Positions 7,779 to 19,675 are shown, counted from the stretch's first letter. The stretch: DNA of 64,000 nucleotides from Hydrogenophaga sp. PBL-H3 (GCF_010104355.1 NZ_CP044972.1:2046001-2110000); one strand, 5' to 3'. Notes: a model not told the origin generated them from the sequence alone. Numbers and translations are program-made.

Positions 7779-8981
7779 ATGCCCTTCACCATTCCCTTCG
7801 CCGACCGCCTCAACAACGTCGAAACCTCCGCCATCCGCGAACTGTTCAAGCTGCTGGGCAAGCCCGGCATCATCAGCTTCGCGGGCGGCTTCCCCGACAG
7901 CGCACTGTTTGATGTGGACGGCATCCGCGAGGCGGTGAACGCCGCGCTCACTGAAGAGCCGGGCGGCGCGCTGCAATACGGCGCGACCGAGGGCTACCAG
8001 CCGCTGCGCGAGCAGCTCGCGGCCTTCATGGCGAGCAAGGGCAACAGCGGCGTGAGCGCAAACGACCTCATCGTCACCACGGGCAGCCAGCAGGGCCTGG
8101 ACCTGCTGGGCAAGACGCTGATCTCACCCGGCGACAAGGTCATCGTCGAGGGCCCCACGTTTCTGGCCACCATCCAGTGCTTTCGCCTGTACGGCGCCGA
8201 ACTCATCACCGTGCCGGTGGACGGCGAAGGCACGCAGACCGACGCGCTGGAGCGGCTCATTGCCGAACACAAACCCAAGTTCGTCTACCTCATCCCCACC
8301 TTCGGCAATCCCAGCGGCGCGCTGATGAGCCTGGAGCGGCGCAAGGCGGTGCTCCAGATGGCGGTGAAGCACGACACGCTCATCGTGGAAGACGATCCTT
8401 ATGGCGATCTGTACTTTGGCGATGCGCCACCACCCAGCTTGCTGGCCCTGAGCGCCGAGGTGCCGGGCAGCCGCGAGCGGCTGGTGCACTGTGGTTCGCT
8501 GAGCAAGGTCCTCTCACCCGGTTTGCGCGTGGGCTGGATGGTGGGTCCTGCTGAACTGCTGGCCAAAGCCACCATGTGCAAGCAGTTCAGCGACGCGCAC
8601 ACCAGCACCTTTGCGCAGGCCACGGCTGCGCAGTACCTCAAGGCCAGTCGCATGCCCGCCACGCTGGCGAAAGTGCGGCAGGTGTACGCCGAGCGCGCCA
8701 CCACCATGGGCCAGGCGCTCAAGCGCGAGCTGGGCGACGCCATCGAGTTCGTGCAGCCGCAGGGCGGACTGTTCATCTGGGCTCGGCTCACCGGTGCGGG
8801 TGGCCGAGTGGCCGACGGCGCCGAGCTGGCAAAGCGCGCGATCGACAAGGGCGTGGCCTTTGTGCCGGGCGCGCCGTTCTACGCCCGCAACCCCGATGCC
8901 GCCACGCTGCGCCTGAGCTTTGCCACCGTGGGTCTGGAGAAGATCGAAGAAGGCGTGGGCCGTCTGGCCCAGGCGTTCTGA
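7779..8981 (+). CDS. PLP-dependent aminotransferase (MocR/2-aminoadipate aminotransferase type)
   Basis: A 400-residue fold-type I aminotransferase. The Schiff-base lysine is K243 in CGSLSKVLSPGLRVGWM; the PLP-ring motif is EDDPYGDLY (204-212); FGNPSG (175-180) is the substrate loop. It resembles stand-alone 2-aminoadipate/aromatic aminotransferases (LysN/ARO8-like) and lacks a GntR DNA-binding domain. The true substrate cannot be read from sequence. I start at the ATG at 7779 (MPFTIPFADR); a longer frame from 7743 adds residues untypical of the family. Confidence 0.88.
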   Translation: MPFTIPFADRLNNVETSAIRELFKLLGKPGIISFAGGFPDSALFDVDGIREAVNAALTEEPGGALQYGATEGYQPLREQLAAFMASKGNSGVSANDLIVTTGSQQGLDLLGKTLISPGDKVIVEGPTFLATIQCFRLYGAELITVPVDGEGTQTDALERLIAEHKPKFVYLIPTFGNPSGALMSLERRKAVLQMAVKHDTLIVEDDPYGDLYFGDAPPPSLLALSAEVPGSRERLVHCGSLSKVLSPGLRVGWMVGPAELLAKATMCKQFSDAHTSTFAQATAAQYLKASRMPATLAKVRQVYAERATTMGQALKRELGDAIEFVQPQGGLFIWARLTGAGGRVADGAELAKRAIDKGVAFVPGAPFYARNPDAATLRLSFATVGLEKIEEGVGRLAQAF

Positions 8982-8982
8982 T

Positions 8983-9576
8983 TCAGTCGGTCGACTCGAA
9001 CTGCGCCGCGTTCTTGCCTTTGAACGGGGCATAGAACGCCTTGATGGCTGCCATGTCGGCGGCCACATCGCCAGTGGGCTCGAACAGCGGGCCCAGGCCA
9101 CTGATCTTGCGCTCGTAGTCCATGTAGGCCATGACGATGGGCACCTGGGCTTCGCGGGCGATGAAGTAGAAGCCGGTCTTCCAGTAGCGCGTCTTGCTGC
9201 GCGTGCCTTCGGGCGGCACGATGAGTTGCAGCGGGCCGTCGGCGTCGCGGATGGCCTGGGCCGAGGCGGCCACCAGGTTGGTGGACTGCTCGCGGTTGAC
9301 CGCGATGCCGCCCAGCCAGCGCATGACCCCGCCAAACGGCGCGCGGAAGATGCTTTGTTTGCCCATCCAGCGGATGTTGAGCCGCAGGGCGAAGGCCACC
9401 ATCAAGGTGTAGGGCAGGTCCCAGTTGCTGGTGTGGGGTGCGGCGATCAGCACGCTCCTGGCGGCGTGGGCGGGCAGGGCGCCCTCAACGCGCCAGCCGG
9501 TGATTTTGAGGAAGCCGATCGAGAACGCGCGCAGCAGCGAGTTGACGACGGGCGTGGTGAAGATCGTGCGTTGCAT
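8983..9576 (-). CDS. Lysophospholipid acyltransferase family protein (PlsC-like)
   Basis: A 197-residue acyltransferase with the HX4D active-site motif as PHTSNWD (H48, D53) and the substrate-binding motif VPPEGTRSKTRYWKTGFY in the second half. These mark the 1-acyl-glycerol-3-phosphate acyltransferase superfamily. The protein is short and has one N-terminal hydrophobic stretch. It belongs to the HTSNWD subgroup rather than the main PlsC, so the acceptor lipid is open. It is convergent with the aminotransferase: their stops are 1 bp apart. Confidence 0.85.
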   Translation of the reverse strand: MQRTIFTTPVVNSLLRAFSIGFLKITGWRVEGALPAHAARSVLIAAPHTSNWDLPYTLMVAFALRLNIRWMGKQSIFRAPFGGVMRWLGGIAVNREQSTNLVAASAQAIRDADGPLQLIVPPEGTRSKTRYWKTGFYFIAREAQVPIVMAYMDYERKISGLGPLFEPTGDVAADMAAIKAFYAPFKGKNAAQFESTD

Positions 9577-9627
9577 GATGCCCAGTATCGGCGAGAGGGC
9601 GCACGGGCGGCGTTACGATGCCTCCGC

Positions 9628-9840
9628 ATGAAACCCGAAGACCTGGAACGCCTGCTCACCGTGGAAATGCCGTTTGGCAAACACAAGGGCCGCGTGATCG
9701 CGGACCTGCCGGGCAACTACCTCAACTGGTTCGCCCGCGAGGGCTTTCCCAGAAGCGAGGTGGGGCGACTGCTGCAGCTCATGCACGAGATCGACCACAA
9801 CGGCCTGGGGGACCTGCTCACGCCGCTTCGCCGGCGCTGA
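9628..9840 (+). CDS. DUF3820 family small protein
   Basis: A 70-residue protein with the family core MPFGKHKGRVIADLPGNYLNWFAREGFP (split here: MPFGKHKG at 14-21, LPGNYLNWF at 26-34). DUF3820 proteins are widespread small cytosolic proteins, sometimes named as putative quorum-regulated virulence factors; their biochemical role is not established to my knowledge. The ATG at 9628 lies 51 bp from the divergent acyltransferase start. No signal peptide or membrane segment is seen. Confidence 0.82.
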   Translation: MKPEDLERLLTVEMPFGKHKGRVIADLPGNYLNWFAREGFPRSEVGRLLQLMHEIDHNGLGDLLTPLRRR

Positions 9841-9848
9841 CGGGGCCT

Positions 9849-10451
9849 TCAGCGCAAACCGAGCATCTCAAACACCCGCCCGGCTGCCCACGCGTCATTG
9901 GCCGCATACACCAACTGCGCTTCGCTCAGGTGCGGGTTGGCCCAGTTGGAGGTTGCAGCCTTCTTGGACTTGAGAAAGCGCCGGTTGAACAGCACAGCCA
10001 CTGCACCCTTCACTCCCATGTCCTTGCGGTAGCCGCGTTCTCGAAACACCGTGTTGAGTTCCAGCACCGCAGCGGGCTCCACCGCCAGTTTGGCGACGAT
10101 GCGTTTCGTGTCGTCGCCCAGGCCAAAGCCCGCCTTGACGTGGTCTGCGTTGGCCAGCAGGGCCGCCACCTGATCACGGCAGCCCGGGTCGAGCAACTGG
10201 AACACCCAGGCGCGCTGCAACGTGGCGAGCTGCACGATGTGCGGCCCGTCGGAGACCTGGTCCTTGAAGAAGGTGGGCTTGGACTCGGTGTCAAAGCCCC
10301 AGACGGCGTGGTCGGCGAGCTCGGCGCAGGCCTCGCGCGCTTGCGAGGCTGTTTGCACCAGCACGATGCGGTCGAGCCCGAGGCGCTCGAAGGGTTCGAG
10401 CAGGGCGATCTCGTCCTTGCTGGGCGTGGGGTGTTGTTCGCGGGTTGTCAT
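9849..10451 (-). CDS. 3'-5' exonuclease, RNase D/DEDD family
   Basis: A 200-residue protein consisting of the DEDD exonuclease fold only, without HRDC domains. Motif I is GFDTESKPTF (D54, E56), motif II is VKAGFGLGDDTKRI and motif III is the Y-x3-D type YAANDAWAA near the C-terminus. All acidic metal ligands are present. It could act on RNA or DNA. Its stop is 8 bp from the convergent DUF3820 gene. Confidence 0.87.
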   Translation of the reverse strand: MTTREQHPTPSKDEIALLEPFERLGLDRIVLVQTASQAREACAELADHAVWGFDTESKPTFFKDQVSDGPHIVQLATLQRAWVFQLLDPGCRDQVAALLANADHVKAGFGLGDDTKRIVAKLAVEPAAVLELNTVFRERGYRKDMGVKGAVAVLFNRRFLKSKKAATSNWANPHLSEAQLVYAANDAWAAGRVFEMLGLR

Positions 10452-10857
10452 GTGCGGTTCAGGATACCCCGGCGCGCATAATCGCGCCCTTCGTACCCAG
10501 ACTCAGCGCCGCACGCGCGCCCGACCGCCATGAGAAAAAATTTCCCCCTGACCCAAGAAGGCCGTCACCGCGACCGTGTGCTCGAAGCGGTCAAGCACGA
10601 GATCCGCAAATACCTCAAGCGCGAGCGCCGTCGCGAACTGCCCGAGGGTGTCGACTTCCTGGACTTCGATTGCCGCTTTGGCCTGACCAAAGAGGTGGCC
10701 GAGTCGATTCACCTTTCAGCGCTGATGGGGCACCTGGACACTGTGGCGAAAGAGGGTGCCACCGAGGCCTATGTGGAGATCCTGGCCAAACCTGGTGTTC
10801 GCCAGGCGCGCCCGCCCGGCGCCAGCGCCAAAGAAGACCATCCGGCACAATCCGCCG

Positions 10858-12978
<2,121 letters not shown>

Positions 12979-12992
12979 CAGCGGAACGCCGG

Positions 12993-13042
12993 GTCGTCTG
13001 TGCCGTGCCTTGCGCGGCACAGACGACGGCTTTTGTTGTTTT
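12993..13042 (+). terminator. Rho-independent terminator after uvrB
   Basis: Perfect 12-bp arms GTCGTCTGTGCC (12993-13004) and GGCACAGACGAC (13016-13027) around an 11-nt loop. They are followed after GGC by TTTTGTTGTTTT. It lies 15 bp after the uvrB stop. Confidence 0.88.
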
Positions 13043-13122
13043 GTCTGAACGATTTGGCGTTGTTCCAAGTCTCACTCGGCAACCCGGTGCGACTGCTCGG
13101 TCTCATTCCGGTCTTTTGAGTC

Positions 13123-13153
13123 AAGACATGTTTGTCTTGGACAAACATGTCTT
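13123..13153. promoter_or_regulatory. Perfect 14-bp inverted repeat upstream of iscR
   Basis: Arms AAGACATGTTTGTC (13123-13136) and GACAAACATGTCTT (13140-13153) are exact reverse complements around TTG. The centre is about 55 bp upstream of the iscR -10 box, a position suited to an activator or an extra repressor. A T-rich stretch (TTTTGG) follows, so a second terminator for uvrB read-through is the alternative. I do not recognise the motif as a known operator. Confidence 0.6.
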
Positions 13154-13192
13154 TTGGTTTAAGATGCCGAGCAAATCACTAGGCTTTTACGC

Positions 13193-13218
13193 TATACTCG
13201 ACGAAAACAGTCGGGAAA
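13193..13218 (+). promoter_or_regulatory. iscR promoter -10 with overlapping type 1 IscR site
   Basis: A TATACT -10 box occupies 13193-13198. From 13194 to 13218 the sequence matches 22 of 25 positions of the E. coli type 1 IscR consensus as I recall it: half-sites ATACTCGAC and AGTCGGGAAA around GAAAAC. The site overlaps the -10 box, as expected for repression of isc by [2Fe-2S]-IscR. No good -35 hexamer is seen at 17 bp. The match was scored by eye. Confidence 0.7.
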
Positions 13219-13263
13219 GCCTTCGATGAAGCGACCCATAGCGGTCAGGGTGGGCGGAGAAGG

Positions 13264-13290
13264 GGTTCAAGGGGTGATGCCCGTTGAACC
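13264..13290 (+). promoter_or_regulatory. Hairpin in the iscR 5' leader
   Basis: GGTTCAA (13264-13270) pairs with TTGAACC (13284-13290). Inside, after a G:G mismatch, GGG pairs with CCC around TGATG. It lies about 40 bases before the iscR start, within a leader of about 125 nt if transcription begins near 13205. No U-tract follows, so it is not a terminator. Confidence 0.5.
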
Positions 13291-13329
13291 AGTCAACGAC
13301 AGTCAAGCCAACATTTAAGGAGCTTGAAA

Positions 13330-13866
13330 ATGCGCCTCACGACCAAGGGCCGCTTTGCGGTCACAGCCATGATTGATCTGGCCCTGCGCCAGAACAACGG
13401 ACCTGTCACGCTTGCGGCCATCAGCCAGCGGCAGCAGATCTCGTTGTCCTACCTTGAGCAATTGTTCGGCAAGCTGCGCCGCCACGAACTGGTCGAATCG
13501 ACCCGTGGGCCGGGCGGTGGCTATACCCTGGGCCGCAAGGCATCCGAGATCACCGTGGCCGACATCATCGTGTCGGTGGACGAGCCGATCGATGCCACGC
13601 AATGCGGTGGCAAGGAGAACTGTCTGGGCGAAGGTCACCGCTGCATGACCCACGAACTCTGGGCGGCGCTGAACACCAAGATGGTGGACTTCCTCGACTC
13701 CGTTTCCCTGCAATCGCTGGTGGACGAGCAACTCGCCAAGGGCGTGGTGGTGGAAAACGCCCCGATGATCAAGCGAGCCATTTCCAGCGCGCCTGTGGTC
13801 AAGCCCATTCGCGTGAACGCGCCCAACTCGGTGTTCGCGCTGGGTGGAGCCGCGTTTTCCAAGTGA
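13330..13866 (+). CDS. iscR: Fe-S cluster assembly transcription factor IscR
   Basis: Rrf2-family winged-helix regulator that senses Fe-S status and represses the isc operon when it holds a [2Fe-2S] cluster. The 178-residue protein has the Rrf2 start MRLTTKGRFAVTAMIDLAL, the recognition region SLSYLEQLFGKLRRHELV, and cluster cysteines C92, C98 and C105. The third cysteine is one residue later than in the E. coli protein (C104). The start is the ATG at 13330 behind AAGGAG (13318-13323); an in-frame TTG two codons upstream is less likely. It is the first gene of the isc operon, with an IscR-like site in its own promoter. Confidence 0.96.
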   Translation: MRLTTKGRFAVTAMIDLALRQNNGPVTLAAISQRQQISLSYLEQLFGKLRRHELVESTRGPGGGYTLGRKASEITVADIIVSVDEPIDATQCGGKENCLGEGHRCMTHELWAALNTKMVDFLDSVSLQSLVDEQLAKGVVVENAPMIKRAISSAPVVKPIRVNAPNSVFALGGAAFSK

Positions 13867-13876
13867 ACCTGACAGC

Positions 13877-13895
13877 CCCGGAGCAACGCTCCGGG
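13877..13895 (+). other. Tight hairpin between iscR and iscS
   Basis: CCCGGAGC (13877-13884) and GCTCCGGG (13888-13895) form a perfect 8-bp GC-rich stem with an AAC loop. It lies 11 bp after the iscR stop, in a 105-bp gap, with only TTT nearby. A role in mRNA stability or uncoupling of iscR from the downstream genes is possible, as known for E. coli iscR mRNA, but this is inference. Confidence 0.6.
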
Positions 13896-13971
13896 CAGGT
13901 TTAAGGCCTTCGTCAGCCAGTTCCAGCAACATTTCCTCCGCTTCAACAGACCCGCACAGAGACAGCCCGCC

Positions 13972-15189
13972 ATGAGCACTCCTCACTTCCCCATCTACAT
14001 GGACTACAGCGCCACCAACCCCTGCGATCCGCGGGTGGTGGACGCCATGATTCCCTGGTTGCGTGAGCATTTCGGCAACCCAGCATCGCGCAGCCACGCC
14101 TGGGGCTGGGAGGCCGAGAAGGCCGTGGAAACCGCTCGCGAGCAGGTGGCGGCCCTGATCAACGCCGACCCGCGTGAGATCGTCTGGACCAGCGGCGCGA
14201 CCGAGTCGAACAACCTCGCCCTCAAGGGCGCGGCGCATTTCTACAAGACCAGGGGCAAGCACCTCATCACGGTGAAGACCGAGCACAAAGCCGTGCTCGA
14301 CACCTGCCGCGAGCTTGAGCGCCAGGGCTTTGAAGTGACTTACCTGGACGTGCAAGCCGACGGCCTGCTCGATCTGGATGTCTTCAGGGCCGCGATCCGC
14401 CCGGACACCATCATTGCCTCGGTCATGTTCGTGAACAACGAAATCGGCGTGATCCAGGACATTGCGGCCATCGGCGCCATCTGCCGTGAGAAGGGCGTGA
14501 TCTTCCATGTGGACGCCGCGCAGGCCACCGGCCGCGTCGACATCGACCTGCAAACCCTGCCGGTCGACCTGATGAGCCTGACTTCACACAAGACCTACGG
14601 CCCCAAGGGCATCGGCGCGCTGTACGTGCGCCGCAAGCCGCGCATCCGCATCGAAGCGCAGATGCACGGTGGCGGCCATGAGCGTGGCATGCGCTCGGGC
14701 ACCCTGCCCACCCACCAGTGTGTGGGCATGGGCGAGGCGTACCGCATTGCCAAGGCCGAGATGCATGAGGAAAACCTGCGTATCAAGGCCCTGCACGACC
14801 GCATGGTCGCCGGCCTCAAGGATGTGGAAGAGGTCTTCATCAATGGCCACGAGACGCAGCGCGTGCCACACAACCTCAACATGAGCTTTAACTACGTTGA
14901 GGGCGAGTCGTTGATCATGGGCATCAAGGGCCTGGCGGTGTCGTCGGGTTCGGCCTGCACCTCGGCCAGCCTGGAACCCAGCTATGTGCTGCGCGCCCTG
15001 GGCCGCAGCGACGAGCTGGCTCACAGCAGCTTGCGAATGACCATTGGTCGCTGGACGACCGAGGACGAGATCGACTACGCCATTGCGACGATCAAGGAGA
15101 ACGTTGCAAAGCTTCGCGAACTCTCACCCCTGTGGGAAATGTTCAAAGACGGAATTGACCTGTCCACCATCCAGTGGGCAGCACACTGA
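13972..15189 (+). CDS. iscS: Cysteine desulfurase IscS
   Basis: PLP enzyme that takes sulfur from cysteine and hands it to IscU and other acceptors. The 405-residue protein matches the family. The PLP lysine is K207 ([10 protein letters not shown]), the PLP-stacking histidine is H105 (KTEHKAVLD), and the persulfide cysteine is C329 in [17 protein letters not shown]. The C-terminus, which docks IscU in the E. coli protein, is intact. The gene precedes iscU by 12 bp. Confidence 0.98.
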   Translation: MSTPHFPIYMDYSATNPCDPRVVDAMIPWLREHFGNPASRSHAWGWEAEKAVETAREQVAALINADPREIVWTSGATESNNLALKGAAHFYKTRGKHLITVKTEHKAVLDTCRELERQGFEVTYLDVQADGLLDLDVFRAAIRPDTIIASVMFVNNEIGVIQDIAAIGAICREKGVIFHVDAAQATGRVDIDLQTLPVDLMSLTSHKTYGPKGIGALYVRRKPRIRIEAQMHGGGHERGMRSGTLPTHQCVGMGEAYRIAKAEMHEENLRIKALHDRMVAGLKDVEEVFINGHETQRVPHNLNMSFNYVEGESLIMGIKGLAVSSGSACTSASLEPSYVLRALGRSDELAHSSLRMTIGRWTTEDEIDYAIATIKENVAKLRELSPLWEMFKDGIDLSTIQWAAH

Positions 15190-15201
15190 AGGAGAAAGAT
15201 C

Positions 15202-15588
15202 ATGGCTTACTCGGAAAAAGTGGTTGACCACTATGAAAACCCCCGCAACGTGGGCTCGTTCGAAAAGGGCGACGACAGCGTTGGTACCGGCATGGTGGGC
15301 GCGCCTGCTTGCGGCGACGTGATGAAGCTGCAGATCAAGGTGAACCCCACCACGGGCGTGATCGAAGACGCACGCTTCAAGACTTACGGCTGTGGTTCGG
15401 CCATTGCCTCCTCGTCGCTGGTGACCGAATGGGTCAAGGGCAAGACGCTGGACGAAGCGGCTGCGCTGAAGAACAGCCAGATCGCCGAAGAGCTGGCCTT
15501 GCCGCCCGTGAAGATCCACTGCTCGATCCTGGCCGAAGACGCGATCAAGGCAGCGGTGGACGACTACCGCAAGAAGCACAGCCACTGA
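15202..15588 (+). CDS. iscU: Fe-S cluster scaffold IscU
   Basis: Scaffold on which new [2Fe-2S] clusters are built before transfer by HscA/HscB. The 128-residue protein carries the three conserved cysteines C37, C64 and C107, D39 in ACGD, and H106. LPPVKIHC at 100-107 includes the HscA recognition motif. SD GGAG precedes the ATG by 8 bases. It stands between iscS and iscA. Confidence 0.98.
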   Translation: MAYSEKVVDHYENPRNVGSFEKGDDSVGTGMVGAPACGDVMKLQIKVNPTTGVIEDARFKTYGCGSAIASSSLVTEWVKGKTLDEAAALKNSQIAEELALPPVKIHCSILAEDAIKAAVDDYRKKHSH

Positions 15589-15600
15589 GCTGCAGGCGCC

Positions 15601-15924
15601 ATGTCCATTTCCATTTCTGAAGCCGCTGCGCGGCACGTGACCCGCTACATTGCCAAACGCGGCAAGGGTGTGGGCGTGCGCCTGGGCGTGAAGACCACCG
15701 GTTGCTCGGGTCTGGCCTACAAGCTGGAGTACGCCGACGACATCGCTCCCGAGGACGTGGTGTTCGAGGACAACGGCGTGAAGGTGCTGGTCGACCCCAA
15801 GAGCCTGGCCTACATCGACGGTACCCAGCTCGACTTTGTGCGCGAAGGCCTCAACGAAGGTTTTCGCTTCAACAACCCGAACGAGCGCGACCGTTGCGGT
15901 TGCGGCGAGAGCTTCCGGGTTTGA
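15601..15924 (+). CDS. iscA: A-type Fe-S carrier IscA
   Basis: Fe-S carrier/iron donor in the Isc pathway. The 107 residues carry the invariant cysteines C35 (TTGCSG), C99 and C101 (RCGCGESF). It lies 12 bp after iscU. A terminator-like hairpin separates it from hscB. Confidence 0.97.
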   Translation: MSISISEAAARHVTRYIAKRGKGVGVRLGVKTTGCSGLAYKLEYADDIAPEDVVFEDNGVKVLVDPKSLAYIDGTQLDFVREGLNEGFRFNNPNERDRCGCGESFRV

Positions 15925-15944
15925 TGCGTTAGAGATTTCCATTC

Positions 15945-15980
15945 AAGCCGCCCGCGTGTCAGAGCGCCGGCGGCTTTTGC
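15945..15980 (+). terminator. Terminator-like hairpin between iscA and hscB
   Basis: AAGCCGCC (15945-15952) pairs with GGCGGCTT (15969-15976) and is followed by TTGCTTT, ending 4 bases before the hscB ATG at 15984. It could attenuate transcription into hscB-hscA-fdx. Because the right arm covers the region where an hscB ribosome-binding site would lie, it could instead control translation. No separate Shine-Dalgarno is evident for hscB. Confidence 0.55.
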
Positions 15981-15983
15981 TTT

Positions 15984-16508
15984 ATGAACTTGAACCTGCA
16001 ATCGAACGATTTCGAGATTTTTGGCATCGAGCCCCGATTTGAGGTGGACCGCCTTGCGCTGGACGCACGCTGGAAAGACCTGCAGCGCGAAGCCCACCCC
16101 GACCGCTTTGCCACCGCCGACGCACAAGCTCAGCGCCAGGCCATGCAGTGGTCGGTGCGCATCAACGAGGCCTACCAGCGTTTGAAGGACCCGCTCAAAC
16201 GCGCGGCGTATCTGTGCGAGCTGCATGGTGCGCCGATCCAGGCCGAAAACAACACCGCCATGCCTGCTGCGTTCCTGATGCAGCAGATGCAATGGCGCGA
16301 AGACCTCGACGAGGCCAGCGGGCTGGCGGATCTGGAGCGCATGGCCGATGACGTGGCTGCTGCGCGCCGTGGCATGTTGCAAGGCTTGCAGACCACGGCC
16401 GACGAGTTGCGCGACTGGCCCGGGTTGGCGCGGCAGGTCAGAGCCCTTATGTTCGTTGAGCGCTTTGCGCGCGATGTGGAAAGCCGCATCGAACTGCTGG
16501 GACAATAG
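15984..16508 (+). CDS. hscB: Co-chaperone HscB
   Basis: J-domain co-chaperone that brings IscU to HscA and stimulates its ATPase. The 174-residue protein has the J-domain HPD at 38-40 (REAHPDRF) and a C-terminal three-helix domain (MQQMQWREDLDEA) that binds IscU. The start is the ATG at 15984, directly behind the hairpin described above. hscA follows after 31 bp. Confidence 0.96.
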   Translation: MNLNLQSNDFEIFGIEPRFEVDRLALDARWKDLQREAHPDRFATADAQAQRQAMQWSVRINEAYQRLKDPLKRAAYLCELHGAPIQAENNTAMPAAFLMQQMQWREDLDEASGLADLERMADDVAAARRGMLQGLQTTADELRDWPGLARQVRALMFVERFARDVESRIELLGQ

Positions 16509-16539
16509 GTGGCTGTTTCCCTTGAACCGATCGTGACCC

Positions 16540-18411
<1,872 letters not shown>

Positions 18412-18416
18412 ACCCC

Positions 18417-18755
18417 ATGCCCATCATCAAAATCCTGCCCCACCCCGAATACTGCCCCCAGGGCGCCAGCATCACTGCGCCTGCCGGCACCTCGATCTGC
18501 GAGGCCCTGCTGGACAACAAGATCAACATCGAGCACGCCTGCGACATGAGCGCTGCCTGCACCACCTGTCATGTGATCGTGCGCGAGGGTTTCAACAGCC
18601 TGAACGAACTCGACGAGACCGAGGAAGACCTGCTTGATCGCGCCTGGGGCCTGGAGCCAAACTCGCGCCTGTCTTGCCAGGCCATCCTGGCGCAGAACGA
18701 CGTGACGGTGGAAATTCCCAAGTACTCGATCAACCACGCCAAGGAAAATCATTGA
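18417..18755 (+). CDS. fdx: ISC-type [2Fe-2S] ferredoxin
   Basis: Electron donor for Fe-S cluster assembly. The 112-residue adrenodoxin-type ferredoxin has ligands C42, C48, C51 and C87 (CDMSAACTTC and LSCQAI). It is the last gene of the isc operon as seen here; no iscX follows. A decayed copy of the cobQ-type repeat begins 3 bp after its stop. Confidence 0.97.
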   Translation: MPIIKILPHPEYCPQGASITAPAGTSICEALLDNKINIEHACDMSAACTTCHVIVREGFNSLNELDETEEDLLDRAWGLEPNSRLSCQAILAQNDVTVEIPKYSINHAKENH

Positions 18756-18757
18756 TG

Positions 18758-18787
18758 CCCACGCTCCGCCGTGGGGCGGCCCGGCGG
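18758..18787 (+). repeat. Decayed third copy of the GC-rich repeat
   Basis: CCCACGCTCCGCCG is joined directly to TGGGGCGGCCCGGCGG. These are the 5' and 3' ends of the 72-73 bp units inside cobQ; the central hairpin is missing. It sits immediately after the fdx stop and before dnaQ. Confidence 0.75.
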
Positions 18788-18801
18788 CGGATCGTTTTTT
18801 T
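18765..18801 (+). terminator. Terminator built from the decayed repeat, after fdx
   Basis: TCCGCCG (18765-18771) pairs with CGGCGGA (18785-18791). Seven Ts (18795-18801) follow 3 bases later. Stem and T-run fit rho-independent termination of the isc operon. The left arm and most of the right arm belong to the repeat remnant. Confidence 0.6.
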
Positions 18802-18815
18802 CCGGAGACTTGAAC

Positions 18816-19523
18816 ATGCGCCAGATCGTCCTTGACACCGAGACCACCGGCCTGTCCGCCGACAACGGCGACCGCATCATCGAGATCGGCTGTGTGGAGC
18901 TGCTCAACCGCAAGCTCACCGGCAACAACCTGCACTTCTACGTGAACCCTGAGCGCGACAGCCACGAGGACGCGCTCAAGGTGCACGGCATCAGCAACGA
19001 GTTCCTGCGCGACAAGCCCAAGTTCGCCGCCATCGCTGACGAGTTGCTCGACTACCTGCGCGACGCGGAATTGATCATCCACAATGCGCCGTTCGACATC
19101 AGCTTCCTCAACAAGGAGCTGGATCGTCTGGGCCGCCCACCGATCAAGACCGTCATTGGTCAGGTCACCGACAGCCTGGTGATGGCCAAGGAGATGTTCC
19201 CAGGCAAACGCAATGGCCTGGACGCCCTGTGTGATCGCCTGGGCGTGGACAACTCGGGCCGAACGCTGCACGGCGCCTTGCTCGACGCTGAGCTGTTGGC
19301 CGACGTCTACATCAACATGACGCGTGGCCAGGATGCACTGCTCATGGACCTGGGTGACGCGCCCGACGAAAACGGTCTGACAGAAACGCTGGATCTGAGC
19401 AGCTTCGATCTGCCTGTGCTGCAAGCCAATGAACAGGAAACGCAGGCGCACGACGGTGTGTTGGCCGACCTCGACAAAGCCAGCAAAGGAAAAACCGTGT
19501 GGCGTTCGTTGGCCGTTGCCTGA
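18816..19523 (+). CDS. dnaQ: DNA polymerase III epsilon subunit (proofreading exonuclease)
   Basis: 3'-5' exonuclease that proofreads for Pol III. The 235-residue protein has the DEDDh motifs: DTETTG (D7, E9), IIHNAPFDISFL, and HGALLDAELLADVY. The C-terminal tail that binds the polymerase alpha subunit ends KTVWRSLAVA. The chosen ATG at 18816 lies behind GGAGA (18804-18808). Upstream codons read through the repeat remnant and are not part of the gene. Confidence 0.96.
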   Translation: MRQIVLDTETTGLSADNGDRIIEIGCVELLNRKLTGNNLHFYVNPERDSHEDALKVHGISNEFLRDKPKFAAIADELLDYLRDAELIIHNAPFDISFLNKELDRLGRPPIKTVIGQVTDSLVMAKEMFPGKRNGLDALCDRLGVDNSGRTLHGALLDAELLADVYINMTRGQDALLMDLGDAPDENGLTETLDLSSFDLPVLQANEQETQAHDGVLADLDKASKGKTVWRSLAVA

Positions 19524-19541
19524 AACCGCTGAAAACCTGGC

Positions 19542-19547
19542 TATAAT
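19542..19547 (+). promoter_or_regulatory. Consensus -10 box for tRNA-Val(CAC)
   Basis: TATAAT at 19542-19547, just after the dnaQ stop and about 46 bp before the tRNA 5' end. The nearest -35-like sequence, TTGCCT at 19516, has an over-long 20-bp spacer, so only the -10 is well supported. Confidence 0.5.
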
Positions 19548-19593
19548 CTGAGGCTTCCGATCGATCGATGCCTTGTTGCATGATTGAACGATC

Positions 19594-19668
19594 GGGCGGT
19601 TAGCTCAGTGGTAGAGCACTGCCTTCACACGGCAGGGGTCGCAGGTTCGAACCCTGCACCGCCCACCA
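19594..19668 (+). tRNA. tRNA-Val (anticodon CAC)
   Basis: A 75-nt cloverleaf: acceptor GGGCGGT/ACCGCCC, D-arm GCTC/GAGC, anticodon stem CTGCC/GGCAG with loop TTCACAC (anticodon CAC, reads GUG), T-arm GCAGG-TTCGAAC-CCTGC, discriminator A and an encoded CCA. All stems pair fully. Confidence 0.96.
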
Positions 19669-19675
19669 AAACATC

